Shown here in pieces: positions 24,978 through 34,146 of a stretch of 64,000 nucleotides of DNA. Every line of letters starts with the position of its first letter. Within the stretch, counting starts at the first letter, position 1. Under the pieces are notes generated by a model. That model was not told the DNA's origin and ran no database searches. It was given only the letters and a program-made list of their open reading frames with translations. This DNA comes from Streptomyces microflavus (GTDB lineage Bacteria; Actinomycetota; Actinomycetes; Streptomycetales; Streptomycetaceae), in contig NZ_BMUG01000002.1 of NCBI RefSeq assembly GCF_014650075.1, forward strand, positions 372,001 through 436,000, in the 5' to 3' direction. A program made the translations under genes and the position numbers.

Positions 24978-25838
24978 GTGCCGAACCCTGTCGAAGATTT
25001 CGAGATCACCGCGGCCAGCGCCGAGGACATCGTGACGGTGGGCGAATGGGCCCATGAAGAGGGCTGGAACCCCGGCCTCACCGACGGCGGGGTCTTCTTC
25101 CCGACCGACCCCGGCGGATTCCTGATCGGCCGCCTCGACGGCGTACCGGTCACCTCCGTCTCCGTCGTGCGGTACGGCCCCGGCCACGGCTTCCTGGGTT
25201 TCTACCTGACCCGCCCCCATCTGCGCGGCCAGGGCTACGGGCTCCGCACCTGGCAGGCGGGGACGGCCCGGCTCTCCGGCCGCACGATCGGGCTGGACGG
25301 GGTGCCCGCGCAGCAGGACAACTACCGCCGCTCCGGCTTCGTCACCTGCTGGAGCAACGCGAGGTACGAGGGCACCCCGCCGACGGACATCGCGCCGCCC
25401 CCGGGCACCGCCCTCGTCGACGCCCGGTCCGTGCCCTTCGCCCGGCTCGCCGCGTACGACCGGCGGTTCTTCCCGACGGCCAGGGACGGCTTCCTCGCGG
25501 CCTGGATCACGGCCACCGGCCGCACCGCCCTGGCGGCGGTGCGCGACGGGGAGCTCCAGGGCCTCGCGGTGCTGCGCGCCTGCCGGGCGGCCTCCCGTAT
25601 CGGCCCCCTCTATGCCGCGTCCCCGCAGGTGGCGGCGGCGCTCGTGAGCGCGCTCGCGGCGACCGCGCCGGACCGGCCGGTGGCCGTCGACGTCCCCGAC
25701 ATCAATCCGGCGGCCGTCCGGCTCGCCGGTGAGCTGGGCCTGACACCGTCGTTCGACACGGCCCGGATGTACACGGGCCCCGAGCCGGTGATCGACCGGG
25801 GCGGGTACTACGGCATCACCAGCCTGGAGCTGGGCTGA
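24978..25838 (+). CDS. GNAT-family N-acetyltransferase with second C-terminal domain
   Basis: 286 residues. The first 130 form a GNAT fold with the acetyl-CoA loop HLRGQGYGLRTW. The C-terminal half (about 145-286) resembles the YitH-type acetyltransferase extension (LAVLRACRAASRIGPLYA, VAVDVPDINPAAV). The target is unknown. TACGAC lies 6 bases before GTG 24978 with no ribosome site, consistent with a leaderless transcript. It ends 6 bp from the convergent SpoIIE gene. Confidence 0.88.
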   Translation: MPNPVEDFEITAASAEDIVTVGEWAHEEGWNPGLTDGGVFFPTDPGGFLIGRLDGVPVTSVSVVRYGPGHGFLGFYLTRPHLRGQGYGLRTWQAGTARLSGRTIGLDGVPAQQDNYRRSGFVTCWSNARYEGTPPTDIAPPPGTALVDARSVPFARLAAYDRRFFPTARDGFLAAWITATGRTALAAVRDGELQGLAVLRACRAASRIGPLYAASPQVAAALVSALAATAPDRPVAVDVPDINPAAVRLAGELGLTPSFDTARMYTGPEPVIDRGGYYGITSLELG

Positions 25839-25844
25839 GGTTCC

Positions 25845-27572
25845 CTACGTCCCGCCGCCGGGCCGCCGCAGCACCGGCGGCCCCTCCTTGATACGGGAGG
25901 CCAGCACCGCGATGTCGTCCTCCGCGTCCCCGCCGAACCGGTCGAGCACCTGGTCGAGAAGGTCCTCGAGTGTCCCGGTGCGCGGCAGGGTCAGCGAGGC
26001 CAGCCGCCCCACCGACACGTCGATGTCCTCGCCCCGGCGCTCCACCAGACCGTCGGTGTACATGAACAGCACCGTCCCCGGGCCGCAGGGCACGGAGGTG
26101 GTCCGGTAGCCGCCGAAGCCGGTGCCCAGCGGCGGCCCGGTCTCCACCGGAACGATGCGGGCCCCGGCCTCCCCCGGGTCGATGAACACCGGGGGCAGAT
26201 GGCCCGCGCTGGCCACCTCGCACACCCCGCCGAACCGGTCCACGACGGCCAGCAGGCAGGTCGCCGCCCGGTCCAGGCCCGACCGCTCGACCATCTCGTC
26301 GAGCTGCTCCAGGATCCGGTGCGGGGGCAGGTCGTCGCCCGCCAGCAGCCGCAGCAGCGAGCGGTAGTGGCTCATCGCCACCGCCGCCTCCACACCGTGG
26401 CCCATCACGTCGCCCATGGCCTTGAGGTGGCGGCCGTCCCGGAGCGGTACGACGTCGAACCAGTCGCCGCCGACCAGGACGCCCCGGTCCGCCGGCAGGT
26501 ACCGGGTGGCGATCTCCACGTGCGGGTGGGGGCCGCGGGGCTCGGAGAGCAGGGAGGCCTGGAGCTCGCGGGCGATGCTGTGCTCGTGGTCGTAGCGGCG
26601 GGCATGGTCGAGGTCGACGGCGGCCCGGCCCGCGAGTTCCCGGGCGACGACCACGTCCTGGTCGGTGAAGGCGGGCGAGCCGTCGGCCCGGACGAGGCTG
26701 AGGGTGCCGAGCGGCCGGCCGCGTGCGGTGAGCGGGACGACGAGCGCCTCGCGCAGGCCGAGGGCCTGGGAGGCGGTGATCCGGTCCGAGGTGAAGGCGG
26801 AGCGGCCGCGGCGGTGATCGGCCCAGTCGTCGAGGACCGGCTCGTTCTCGGCCAGGCACCGGGTCACCGCGGAGTCCGCCGCGAAGTCGACGTACTCCCC
26901 CGGGTGTCCGAACCGCTGCACCTGCTCGTCGAGCGGCCCCTCGCCCCGCAGCGCGGACCGCCGCAGCCGCAGGACACCGGGGTCGGCACGGCGTACGGGG
27001 TGGCCCACCCGGGGCGGGAAGACGTCGACGGCTGCCACGTCGGCGAAGGCGGGCACGACGAAGTCGGCGAGCTCCCGGCAGGTGGTGTCCATGTCGAGCG
27101 TGGTGCCGATCCGGACGGCGGCGGTGGAGAGCAGTGCCACATGGCCACGCGCCTCCTCCAGCTCGGCCCGCTGCCGGGCGATGTCGCTGATCTCGACGAC
27201 GATCACCATCAGCCCGCAGACGTCCCCGCCGGTGTCCAGCCGGTGGTAGGTGGCGCGCCAGAACCGCGGGTCGACGGAGGCCGCGGCCCAGGTCCGGCCG
27301 CTGATCGTCTGCTCGCGGGGCTCCCCGTCGCGCAGGACGCCACGCAGGACGGCCGCCTGACCGCGGAGTTCGGGCAGCACCTCGGAGAAGGTACGGCCCA
27401 GGTGGGAGCCGGCGGGGAGGCCGTTGAGCCGTTCGAGGGCCGGGTTGACGTAGGTGTAGCGGAGGTGCGCGTCGAGCACGGCCACTCCGGCGGGGTTCCC
27501 GTCGAGGAGGGCGGCCACGGTCGGGGGGTCGAAGGACGACGGCATACCGTCGCCGCACGCTTCGGCCTGCAA
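25845..27572 (-). CDS. PAS-GAF-SpoIIE PP2C-type serine phosphatase
   Basis: 575 residues, cytoplasmic, of the RsbU/SpoIIE class that dephosphorylates anti-sigma-factor antagonists in Streptomyces stress networks. PAS domain about 15-125, GAF about 140-330, PP2C about 345-565 with metal-binding Asp residues in GGDWFDV, TDGLVERRG and DDIAVLA. It lacks the ATPase domain often fused to these proteins. The start is TTG 27572, chosen because GGAGGAG lies at correct spacing before it; the internal ATG 27545 has none. No anti-sigma gene is adjacent. Confidence 0.92.
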   Translation of the reverse strand: MQAEACGDGMPSSFDPPTVAALLDGNPAGVAVLDAHLRYTYVNPALERLNGLPAGSHLGRTFSEVLPELRGQAAVLRGVLRDGEPREQTISGRTWAAASVDPRFWRATYHRLDTGGDVCGLMVIVVEISDIARQRAELEEARGHVALLSTAAVRIGTTLDMDTTCRELADFVVPAFADVAAVDVFPPRVGHPVRRADPGVLRLRRSALRGEGPLDEQVQRFGHPGEYVDFAADSAVTRCLAENEPVLDDWADHRRGRSAFTSDRITASQALGLREALVVPLTARGRPLGTLSLVRADGSPAFTDQDVVVARELAGRAAVDLDHARRYDHEHSIARELQASLLSEPRGPHPHVEIATRYLPADRGVLVGGDWFDVVPLRDGRHLKAMGDVMGHGVEAAVAMSHYRSLLRLLAGDDLPPHRILEQLDEMVERSGLDRAATCLLAVVDRFGGVCEVASAGHLPPVFIDPGEAGARIVPVETGPPLGTGFGGYRTTSVPCGPGTVLFMYTDGLVERRGEDIDVSVGRLASLTLPRTGTLEDLLDQVLDRFGGDAEDDIAVLASRIKEGPPVLRRPGGGT

Positions 27573-27759
27573 GGTTTCTCCTCCGCCGTAGATCGGCCCT
27601 CGGACTCCATCGCCGAGGGTCGGCTCCCGGAACTCCGTCGCCGCGGACCGGCCTCCGGGTCTCCATCGTGGGCGGCCGCTTCCGGCACCGCATCCGCAGG
27701 ACGGCGGGTGCGGCCGGGCCGGAGGGGTCAGGAGCTGGGCTACGGCCAGGCCGGAGGCG

Positions 27760-28506
27760 TCAGGGGCTCGGCTGGAGTCCGGCCGCGCCGCGCTCGGCGC
27801 GCAGCCGGTCGAGGTCGAGGGTGCCCTCGGTGGGCTCGGCGGTCGGCGGCAGGCCGAGGGCGGCGGTGACCGGCCCCGGCAGGCTGCCGGTTCCCAGCAA
27901 CCCGGTGACCAGGCCGGTCGTGAGGTGGTGCCAGGCCGGGGCGCGGCGGATCATCGCGTGGTCGCCGCCCCGGACGGTGATCATGCAGGTACGGGCGCCG
28001 GCCCGGCGGGCCCGTGCGGTGAGGGACTGGGTGGCCTGGGGGCTGGTCATCCGGTCCCGGTTGCTGTGCACCAGGACGACGTCACGGCCCGCGAGCTGGG
28101 TCACCGGGTCGCCCGGCGGGCACCAGGGGGCGAGGCCGACGACCCCGCGTACGAGGGGGTGACCGGCGGCGCGCAGGGCGGCGCGGGCGCCCATGGAGTG
28201 GCCGAGGAGGACCACCGGTACGTCTCCGGCCTCCTCGCCGAGGGCGTCGAGCGCGGCCAGGGCGTCGTGGAGGGCGTCGGCACGGGGCCCGTTCCACCCC
28301 CGGTGGACGTAACGCACCTGCCGTACGAGGACCTCCGTACCGTCCTCACCGCCCCCGGGCGCACGGGTGGCCCGGCGCAGGGCGCGGACGAAGGGCCGCA
28401 TGCGGACGCCGGGGAGGTTCAGGAGGCCGGGGGGCGGCGGTTCCGTACCGTTCTCGTGGCCCCCGTGCAGGACGAGAACCGCTGCCGACGGCGGTCGTTG
28501 GGCCAC
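27760..28506 (-). CDS. Alpha/beta hydrolase
   Basis: 248 residues, soluble. VLVLHGGHENG is the oxyanion region, GHSMGAR holds the nucleophile Ser, and the catalytic His is probably in GGDHAMI. GTG 28506 (VAQRPPSAAV) is preceded by GGAGG at five bases, which decides the start; an ATG at 28635 would extend it by 43 unconserved residues into the peroxiredoxin promoter. Esterase or dienelactone-hydrolase-like activity is likely; the substrate is unknown. Divergent from the peroxiredoxin gene. Confidence 0.86.
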   Translation of the reverse strand: MAQRPPSAAVLVLHGGHENGTEPPPPGLLNLPGVRMRPFVRALRRATRAPGGGEDGTEVLVRQVRYVHRGWNGPRADALHDALAALDALGEEAGDVPVVLLGHSMGARAALRAAGHPLVRGVVGLAPWCPPGDPVTQLAGRDVVLVHSNRDRMTSPQATQSLTARARRAGARTCMITVRGGDHAMIRRAPAWHHLTTGLVTGLLGTGSLPGPVTAALGLPPTAEPTEGTLDLDRLRAERGAAGLQPSP

Positions 28507-28692
28507 GCGTACCTCCAGAGCCGGGTGCGGGACGGGTGGGCCCGCTCCCTCCGTATTCGGTGCGGAACCCGTTCCGGATGGGCCGAACGTGTCATCAGGC
28601 GGAAAGTGCCGTTCACTGTACGGGCACGGGCGCATCCGTGTAAGCGCCACGAACCACAAGTACGCGCCACGAACGCACAAGAAGGAGACCTC

Positions 28693-29184
28693 ATGGCGGC
28701 AGGACCTCCCCTCGGCAGCCCGGCACCGGACTTCACGCTCCCGGGCGGTGTCCTGTCCGTGCCCGGGGACACCTTCGAACGCGGCGACTACGCGCTCTCC
28801 GCCGCCCGCGGCCGGGCCCTGGTGCTGGCGTTCTACCCCGGGGACAACACCAGCGTCTGCACGAAGCAGCTGTGCTCGTACTCCTCGGGCATGGAGACCT
28901 TCGAGGGGCTCGACGCGGAGGTCTGGGGAATCAGTCCACAGGGTGTGGACAGCCATGAGTCGTTCGCCCGCACCTACGGGCTCCGGATGCCGCTGCTGGC
29001 CGACGAGGGCCGGGAGATCGCCAAGGCGTACGGGGTCGCCGCCCCCGGCATCGGCGTACGGCGGGCGGTCTTCCTCATCGGCCCGGACGGCGTCCTGCGC
29101 TGGAAGCACGTCGCGCTGCTGGGCGCCACCTTCCAGTCACTTTCCACCCTTGCCGATCAGTTGTCCGGCATCAAAACCGCGTAA
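28693..29184 (+). CDS. Peroxiredoxin, BCP/PrxQ type
   Basis: 163 residues, thioredoxin fold, reduces hydroperoxides in the cytoplasm. The peroxidatic Cys56 lies in YPGDNTSVCTKQLC and the resolving Cys61 is five residues later, the PrxQ spacing that forms an intramolecular disulfide. Strong GAAGGAG ribosome site before ATG 28693. The stop codon TAA is inside the palindromic motif shared with the PucR/flotillin intergenic region. Confidence 0.94.
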   Translation: MAAGPPLGSPAPDFTLPGGVLSVPGDTFERGDYALSAARGRALVLAFYPGDNTSVCTKQLCSYSSGMETFEGLDAEVWGISPQGVDSHESFARTYGLRMPLLADEGREIAKAYGVAAPGIGVRRAVFLIGPDGVLRWKHVALLGATFQSLSTLADQLSGIKTA

Positions 29185-29205
29185 AGATTGCCGGGTTCCG
29201 GCAGT
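29179..29205. promoter_or_regulatory. Shared operator, copy A (upstream of NfeD-flotillin)
   Basis: GCGTAAAGATTGCCGG followed by GTT and CCGGCAGT. The core is ATTGCCGG-N3-CCGGCAgT, an 8-bp palindrome with one mismatch. The first 16 bases are identical to those at 47704-47719. It lies 84 bp before the NfeD-like start. See copy B. Confidence 0.65.
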
Positions 29206-29288
29206 GACCCGAACCGCCCCCCTATGGGACCATCCAGTCAGTTCGACGGAATTACCCGGGGGAAGTCGAAAATCAGGGGAGTGATCAC

Positions 29289-29798
29289 GTGACCTTCTTT
29301 CTCGGTCTCGGCATTGCGGGAATCGTCCTGCTGGCCCTTTCCCTGATCTTCGGCGGCGTCCTCGAAGGGATGCTCGACGGTGTGCTCGACGGGCTCTTCG
29401 ACGGACTGCTCTCGCTCCCGGTGATCGCCGGTTTCGTCTCGATGCTCGGCTTCGGCGGGGCGATCATGCTCGGCACCACGGGTGCCGGGACGTTCGTGGC
29501 CACCGTCGTCGGCATCGCGGCCGGAGTCGTCGCGGCCTGGCTGACCTGGAAGTTCAGCCAGGCCCTGATGCGGGACCAGACCTCCGCCACACCGCGCGGC
29601 GGCGACCTGGTCGGCACGTCCGGGACGGTCGTGACGGCCATCCCGGCCGACGGCTACGGCGAGGTGATGCTGCGGCTGGCGGGTACGCCCGTCAAGTACG
29701 CGGCCAAGTCCCCGACGCCCGTCGTCCGCGGCACCGAGATCTGGGTGGAAGCGGAGCTGTCGACCACCTCGGTCGCCGTACGCCCGGTCGAGCGCTGA
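29289..29798 (+). CDS. NfeD-like membrane protein, flotillin partner
   Basis: 169 residues. Hydrophobic segments at about 4-24, 42-62 and 66-88 are followed by a soluble domain (GTSGTVVTAIPADGYGEVML to the end) that fits the NfeD OB-fold. Near residues 24-40 is a short repeat, GMLDGVLDGLFDGLL. GTG 29289 follows GGGGAG. NfeD proteins are encoded next to SPFH proteins and help organise membrane microdomains; here the flotillin follows after 161 bp. Confidence 0.86.
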   Translation: MTFFLGLGIAGIVLLALSLIFGGVLEGMLDGVLDGLFDGLLSLPVIAGFVSMLGFGGAIMLGTTGAGTFVATVVGIAAGVVAAWLTWKFSQALMRDQTSATPRGGDLVGTSGTVVTAIPADGYGEVMLRLAGTPVKYAAKSPTPVVRGTEIWVEAELSTTSVAVRPVER

Positions 29799-29835
29799 CC
29801 ACGCAGGACCGGCGCCGCTCCCCACCACCTTCTCT

Positions 29836-29875
29836 GCAGCACCACACCGCATTTCTTCGCAGCACCACACCGCAT
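29836..29875. repeat. 17-bp direct repeat between NfeD and flotillin genes
   Basis: GCAGCACCACACCGCAT occurs at 29836-29852 and 29859-29875. The 161-bp gap holding it is otherwise C/A-rich with no ORF. It may be a leader or regulator site, or simple duplication. Confidence 0.75.
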
Positions 29876-29959
29876 CCTCATCCGCCCACCCACCCCACCA
29901 GCACCTCGCACCACAACAATCTGCCGTCCCCCACCCGGGAGGCAGGGGGGACACCTCTC

Positions 29960-31399
29960 ATGAGTCCAGTTGTCATCGCCGTCATCGGCATCGTCGTACT
30001 CCTCGTCCTGCTCGGCCTGGTCGTCATCACGCGGTACAAGGTCGCCGGGCCCAGCGAGGCCTTCATCATCACCGGCCGCCGCGGCAAGAAGTCGACCGAT
30101 CCGGTCACCGGCCTCACCAGCATCGACAACAGCGGCCAGAAGGTCGTCGTCGGTGGCGGTGTCTTCGTCGTGCCGTTCGTCCAGCAGAAGTTCACCCTGG
30201 ACCTCTCCAGCCGGCACATCCCGATCGCCGTCCGCGGCGCGGTCACCCTGCGCGGCGTGAAGTCGAACCTCGAAGGCGTCGCGATCGTCAAGGTCGGGGG
30301 CAGCGAGGACGCCATCCGCGCCGCCGCCCAGCGCTTCCTGCAGCAGCAGAACGGCATCGTCGGCTTCACCCAGGAAGTGCTCTCCGGAGCGCTCCGCGCG
30401 ATCGTCGGCCGCATGTCGGTCGAGGACATCATCCGCGACCGCGCCGCGTTCGCCGGTCAGGTCGCCGAGGAGGCCGAGGCCAGCCTCTCCGGCCAGGGCC
30501 TGATCCTGGACGCCTTCCAGATCCAGGACATCACCACCGAGGGCTCCTACCTGGAGGACCTCGGCCGTCCGGAGGCCGCCCGCGCCAAGCAGGAGGCGGA
30601 CATCGCCGAGGCGATCGCCAGGCGCGCATCGGAGCAGGCCCGGCTGAAGGCGGCCGAGGAGATCGCCATCGCCGAGCGGACGTACTACCTGAAGCAGGCC
30701 GAGATCAAGGCCGAGACCGAAGCCGCGGCCGCCAAGGCCAACGCAGCCGGTCCGCTCGCCGAGGCCGCGCGTCAGCAGGAAGTCCTCATGGAGCAGGAGA
30801 AGGTCGCCGAGCGCCAGGCGGCGCTGACCGACCGCGAGCTGGACACCAAGGTCCGTAAGCCCGCCGACGCCGCCCGCTACCAGGCGGAGCAGGAGGCGGA
30901 GGCCCGCCGTATCGCCCAGGTCAAGGAGGCCGAGGCGGACGCGGAGCGCTCGCGCCTGACCGGTCAGGGTGAGAAGCTCCACCGTTCGGCACTGGCCGAC
31001 GCGGTGCGCATCGAGGGTGAGGCGGACGCCGCGGCGATCGCCGCCAAGGGTGCGGCCGAGGCCGAGGCCATGCAGAAGAAGGCCGACGCGTTCGCCCGAT
31101 ACGGCGACGCGGCCGTCCTCCAGATGCTGGTCGAGGTCCTCCCGGACGTCGTCGCGAAGGCCTCCGAGCCGCTGAGCGCCATCGACAAGCTGACGGTCAT
31201 CTCGACGGACGGCGCAAGCCAGCTGGCCCGCACGGTCACCGACAACGTCGCCCAGGGCATGGAGCTGCTCAGCTCCACGACCGGCGTCGACGTCGCCTCC
31301 CTGCTCCAGAACCTGAAGGACCGCACGGGCACGTCCGGCTCGGCCTCCTCGCCCGAGAAGCACGACAAGGACAACGGCAAGATCGAGATCACGGGCTGA
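29960..31399 (+). CDS. Flotillin (SPFH protein), YuaG/FloT type
   Basis: 479 residues. N-terminal membrane helix (VVIAVIGIVVLLVLLGLVVI), SPFH/band-7 domain about 27-200, then an Ala/Glu-rich coiled coil about 200-370 with EA repeats, and a C-terminal hydrophilic tail. Flotillins oligomerise at the inner face of the membrane and scaffold signalling and secretion complexes. With the NfeD gene it forms the classic NfeD-flotillin unit. A stem-loop terminator follows. Confidence 0.94.
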   Translation: MSPVVIAVIGIVVLLVLLGLVVITRYKVAGPSEAFIITGRRGKKSTDPVTGLTSIDNSGQKVVVGGGVFVVPFVQQKFTLDLSSRHIPIAVRGAVTLRGVKSNLEGVAIVKVGGSEDAIRAAAQRFLQQQNGIVGFTQEVLSGALRAIVGRMSVEDIIRDRAAFAGQVAEEAEASLSGQGLILDAFQIQDITTEGSYLEDLGRPEAARAKQEADIAEAIARRASEQARLKAAEEIAIAERTYYLKQAEIKAETEAAAAKANAAGPLAEAARQQEVLMEQEKVAERQAALTDRELDTKVRKPADAARYQAEQEAEARRIAQVKEAEADAERSRLTGQGEKLHRSALADAVRIEGEADAAAIAAKGAAEAEAMQKKADAFARYGDAAVLQMLVEVLPDVVAKASEPLSAIDKLTVISTDGASQLARTVTDNVAQGMELLSSTTGVDVASLLQNLKDRTGTSGSASSPEKHDKDNGKIEITG

Positions 31400-31426
31400 C
31401 GCCTTCCGTATCAGCTCCGCTGCCAG

Positions 31427-31461
31427 TGCCCGGCGACATACATCTCTCCCGTCGCCGGGCA
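31427..31461 (+). terminator. Terminator after flotillin
   Basis: TGCCCGGCGAC (31427-31437) pairs perfectly with GTCGCCGGGCA (31451-31461), with a 13-base loop. There is no T tract, as is common in Streptomyces. Confidence 0.75.
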
Positions 31462-31523
31462 CAGGCGCGTCCGCAGCACAAAACCGCTTCTCACCACCCG
31501 CATCGCTGTGCAAGGTTCGTACG

Positions 31524-32072
31524 GTGACGATCTCCCCGCCCACTCCCTACGTCCCCGCGCTCGACCTCCTCCGCTGGCAGTTCGACCTGACGTGGTCGCT
31601 GTTCGAGTACCACTTGGAGCGGATCGAGCCCGACGACTTCCTGTGGGAGCCCGCCGCGAACTGCTGGACGGTACGCCGGTCCGCCGACGGGACATGGACA
31701 CCGGACTGGGCGGACACGGAGCCCGACCCCGTACCCGTACCCAACATCGCCTGGCTGAGCTGGCACATGGGCTGGTGGTGGAGCGTGGCCGCGGACCACG
31801 CCCAGGGGAGGACACCCCGGGAGCGGAGCAACATCACCTGGCCCGGCGCGGGCAAGCCGACCGTCGAGTGGCTGCGCGCCCTGCGGAAGGACTGGCTGAC
31901 GGCACTGGCCGGCCTCACCACCACCGACCTGGACGCCACGGCCCCGTTCCCCTGGCCGAAGGACCCGCAGCACACGGTGGCCCACATGATCGCGTGGGTG
32001 AACGCCGAACTGATGAAGAACGTTGCGGAAATCGGCCAACTCCGCCTGCAGCGAGCGGCTGCCCGGGGCTGA
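31524..32072 (+). CDS. DinB-family protein
   Basis: 182 residues, four-helix DinB/YfiT fold. Candidate metal ligands are His in IAWLSWHMGWWW and in DPQHTVAHMIAW. DinB proteins act as thiol-dependent transferases (mycothiol or bacillithiol) in related systems. GTG 31524, weak AAGG ribosome site. It stands alone, convergent with the winged-helix gene. Confidence 0.85.
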   Translation: MTISPPTPYVPALDLLRWQFDLTWSLFEYHLERIEPDDFLWEPAANCWTVRRSADGTWTPDWADTEPDPVPVPNIAWLSWHMGWWWSVAADHAQGRTPRERSNITWPGAGKPTVEWLRALRKDWLTALAGLTTTDLDATAPFPWPKDPQHTVAHMIAWVNAELMKNVAEIGQLRLQRAAARG

Positions 32073-32103
32073 CGAGCGGGGCGCAGGGTGGCAGGCCCCC
32101 GGC

Positions 32104-33150
32104 CTACTGACCGCCGGGCGCCCCGGCCGCCCCGGTAGCCCCAGCGGCAGCGGCGAGTCTCCCGCGCCACCCTCCCGGATCCCGCCCATCTTCCACGGCC
32201 TTCGCGGCGTCCTCGGCGAGATCAACTCCCAGATCAGCGGCCCGGCGCTCGGCCCACCGGGCCCAGGCGGCAGCCTGCTGACAGTCGGGACACTCGGTCT
32301 CCCCCGCCATGGCCCGGAAGACATGCTCGGTCCCGGGCCCCTGGCAGGTCACTAGGGGAGCCGGAACGTACGGAGGAACAACAACAGGCGCGGCGGACAA
32401 CGGCTGCCGCTCGATCTCGGGCACTTCAGGCATCTTCTTCACGAGCCGATGCCCCAGAAACCCCACAGCGGACCGCACCCCCTCAGACGGCAGGCCACCG
32501 CTCAACACCCGCCGAAGCTCCGAGCCCGACACCCCGCGCCGCAACCACTCGACAGCCAGCCTCACAAGCTCACGCGCTTCAGCAACCCCGAGCCGCAGCT
32601 GCCGGTCCACGTGCCGCAGGGACAACAACACCCGCTCAGCCTCGGCCTCTTCAGGCGAAAGCTCCACCAAAGCTTCGCTCACGTGCGGGGGTTCGGTGGG
32701 TGGGTGGGATGAGTTCTTCTCCCGTTCTTCCCCTACCGGTAGTTGACGACCGACGGTCCGAGGACCCGGCCGGCCGACGGCCGGAAAGTGCGCACCCGGA
32801 GACGGGTCGCCGCCCACACCGGCCTCCCGCCACACACCAAGAGCATCAGCATCGCTCAACGGCACATTGGAGAAGAGCTGCTGGGTGACCCACAACCCCC
32901 GCTCCCCGGAAACCCGCCGCTCATGAACAAACCCATTCACAATGAGCTGCTCCTTGGCCCGCTGAAACGCACGCCCCTTGATACCCAACTTCCGAGCATG
33001 CTCGGACAGAGCCAGATGCGTCTGCTCATCGGGCAACCCCTGCACGTACAACAGCAGGATCTTCGCGTCACTGCACAGACGCGGATGACGCACAACATCG
33101 TGCGAGGCCTTCGTGTAACGCCGAACCGGCGCGATAGCATGCCAAAGCAT
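32104..33150 (-). CDS. Winged-helix protein, replication-initiator-like, with Cys-rich tail
   Basis: 348 residues. The N-terminal 100 residues look like a winged helix (LCSDAKILLLYVQGLPDEQT, HARKLGIKGRAFQRAKEQLI) similar to helix-turn-helix proteins of integrative elements. The middle is Pro-rich and variable. The C-terminal part has CQGPGTEHVF followed by ETECPDCQQA, a possible zinc ribbon with one Cys short. ATG 33150 has AGAGG upstream. It marks the left border of the accessory region. Regulatory rather than replicative function is equally possible. Confidence 0.72.
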   Translation of the reverse strand: MLWHAIAPVRRYTKASHDVVRHPRLCSDAKILLLYVQGLPDEQTHLALSEHARKLGIKGRAFQRAKEQLIVNGFVHERRVSGERGLWVTQQLFSNVPLSDADALGVWREAGVGGDPSPGAHFPAVGRPGPRTVGRQLPVGEEREKNSSHPPTEPPHVSEALVELSPEEAEAERVLLSLRHVDRQLRLGVAEARELVRLAVEWLRRGVSGSELRRVLSGGLPSEGVRSAVGFLGHRLVKKMPEVPEIERQPLSAAPVVVPPYVPAPLVTCQGPGTEHVFRAMAGETECPDCQQAAAWARWAERRAADLGVDLAEDAAKAVEDGRDPGGWRGRLAAAAGATGAAGAPGGQ

Positions 33151-33429
33151 CCCGGTGGACCTCTGTCTCCACTAGTTGGGTGAAGGCCCTCGGCTAGGTG
33201 CTGTAACACCACCGGGGGCCGCCCCATGCGCACGCAAGACATGCACACAGAACGTGATGACACGATCACCGTACAGCAGGCAAGAGGGCGTCGATGCCCA
33301 AATCAGCCCGAGACAGCCTCAATTCCCCCTCCAGGGGAACGTGATCGCCTCACGCACGGCCGTCTGTTGAACTGTCAAGTTGTCGTAATCTCGACGCCGA
33401 CCACCAGCACGGCTGAGACGCTGACCCCC
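33151..33429. promoter_or_regulatory. Divergent intergenic region
   Basis: 279 bp between the winged-helix gene and the pentapeptide gene. GGCCCTCGG ... CCGGGGGCC near 33185-33222 can form an imperfect hairpin around a TAACACCACC loop. TAATCT near 33386 is a possible -10 for the rightward gene. No ORF is credible. Confidence 0.4.
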
Positions 33430-33864
33430 ATGACCACGCCACTGACCGCGCGCCAACGCCTTTCCGAGCTCCACCGCTATGCGGCCGTAAGCGGCGAGGA
33501 CTTCACCCACCAGAACCTTGCCTCGGCCCGCACGAACCAACTGCGCTTCGCGCGCTGCTCGTTCGCGGGGGCGGACCTGCGCTACGCGACGCTGGAAGGC
33601 TGTTGGTTCAAGTTCTGCGACTTCAGCGGCGCAGACCTCCGCGGAGCCTCCCTGCGCGGCGCGGTCCTGGCCGGCTGCGACCTCCGCGACGCCGACCTCC
33701 GCGACACCGACCTGACGGGCGCCCGACTCAGCAGCGTCAACACGGGCATCCCCCGCCTGGGCCCGACGGACATCACGGGCGCCCGCTTCGAGGGAACGTC
33801 ACTGCGCAACGTCCAGGCGGACGCAGTCATCGGCTGGCCGCCGGGGCCCACGCGGAGCGCGTAG
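33430..33864 (+). CDS. Pentapeptide-repeat protein
   Basis: 144 residues. From about residue 38 the A(D/N)LXX pattern repeats (GADLRYATLEG, GADLRGASLRG, CDLRDADLRDTDLTGARL), building a short quadrilateral beta-helix. Members include DNA mimics such as Qnr and MfpA, but most are uncharacterised, and this one is shorter. ATG 33430 begins MTTPLTARQ. Relics of other genes follow immediately. Confidence 0.86.
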   Translation: MTTPLTARQRLSELHRYAAVSGEDFTHQNLASARTNQLRFARCSFAGADLRYATLEGCWFKFCDFSGADLRGASLRGAVLAGCDLRDADLRDTDLTGARLSSVNTGIPRLGPTDITGARFEGTSLRNVQADAVIGWPPGPTRSA

Positions 33865-33917
33865 GACTGACGCCCGCCCAACTCCCCATGCTCCAGGGGC
33901 AACAGCGGCCCCATCCT

Positions 33918-33949
33918 CCTGGATGTCGACGGCACGCTGCTGCTCTGCT
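33918..33949 (+). pseudogene. HAD-hydrolase N-terminal relic
   Basis: Reading CCC ATC CTC ... gives PILLDVDGTLLLC then stop. DVDGT is the catalytic motif I of HAD phosphatases (DxDGT) at the position expected for an N-terminus. Nothing else of a HAD protein follows, so this is a truncated fragment at a junction with the IS relic. Confidence 0.6.
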
Positions 33950-34071
33950 AAAGGTGGCCCCTGCGGATTGCCCCCGACTTGACCGCTAAGGCGACCCGAC
34001 CAACTGATCGTTTCAGAATGAGATCGGCGTGGCGGCTAGCCCTGGCGATCTTCGCGGGCAGGGTTTGGCGG

Positions 34072-34146
34072 GTGTCTGCCGATCTTGTCCCGGATGAACT
34101 CTGGGACCGCATAGCTCCGTTCCTGCCGCCGCGACAGGAACGTCGG
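34072..34146 (+). pseudogene. IS5-family transposase N-terminal fragment
   Basis: From GTG 34072 the frame reads VSADLVPDELWDRIAPFLPP then RQERR, the well-known start of IS5-type transposases of streptomycetes, and then loses similarity. The rest of the element and its inverted repeats are missing. It marks an old insertion and deletion in the 345-bp gap 33865-34209, which otherwise contains only the HAD relic. Confidence 0.75.

Noticed and set aside
27760..28635. Longer hydrolase starting at ATG 28635
   Set aside because: No ribosome site, and it would occupy the peroxiredoxin promoter; GTG 28506 has GGAGG at ideal spacing.
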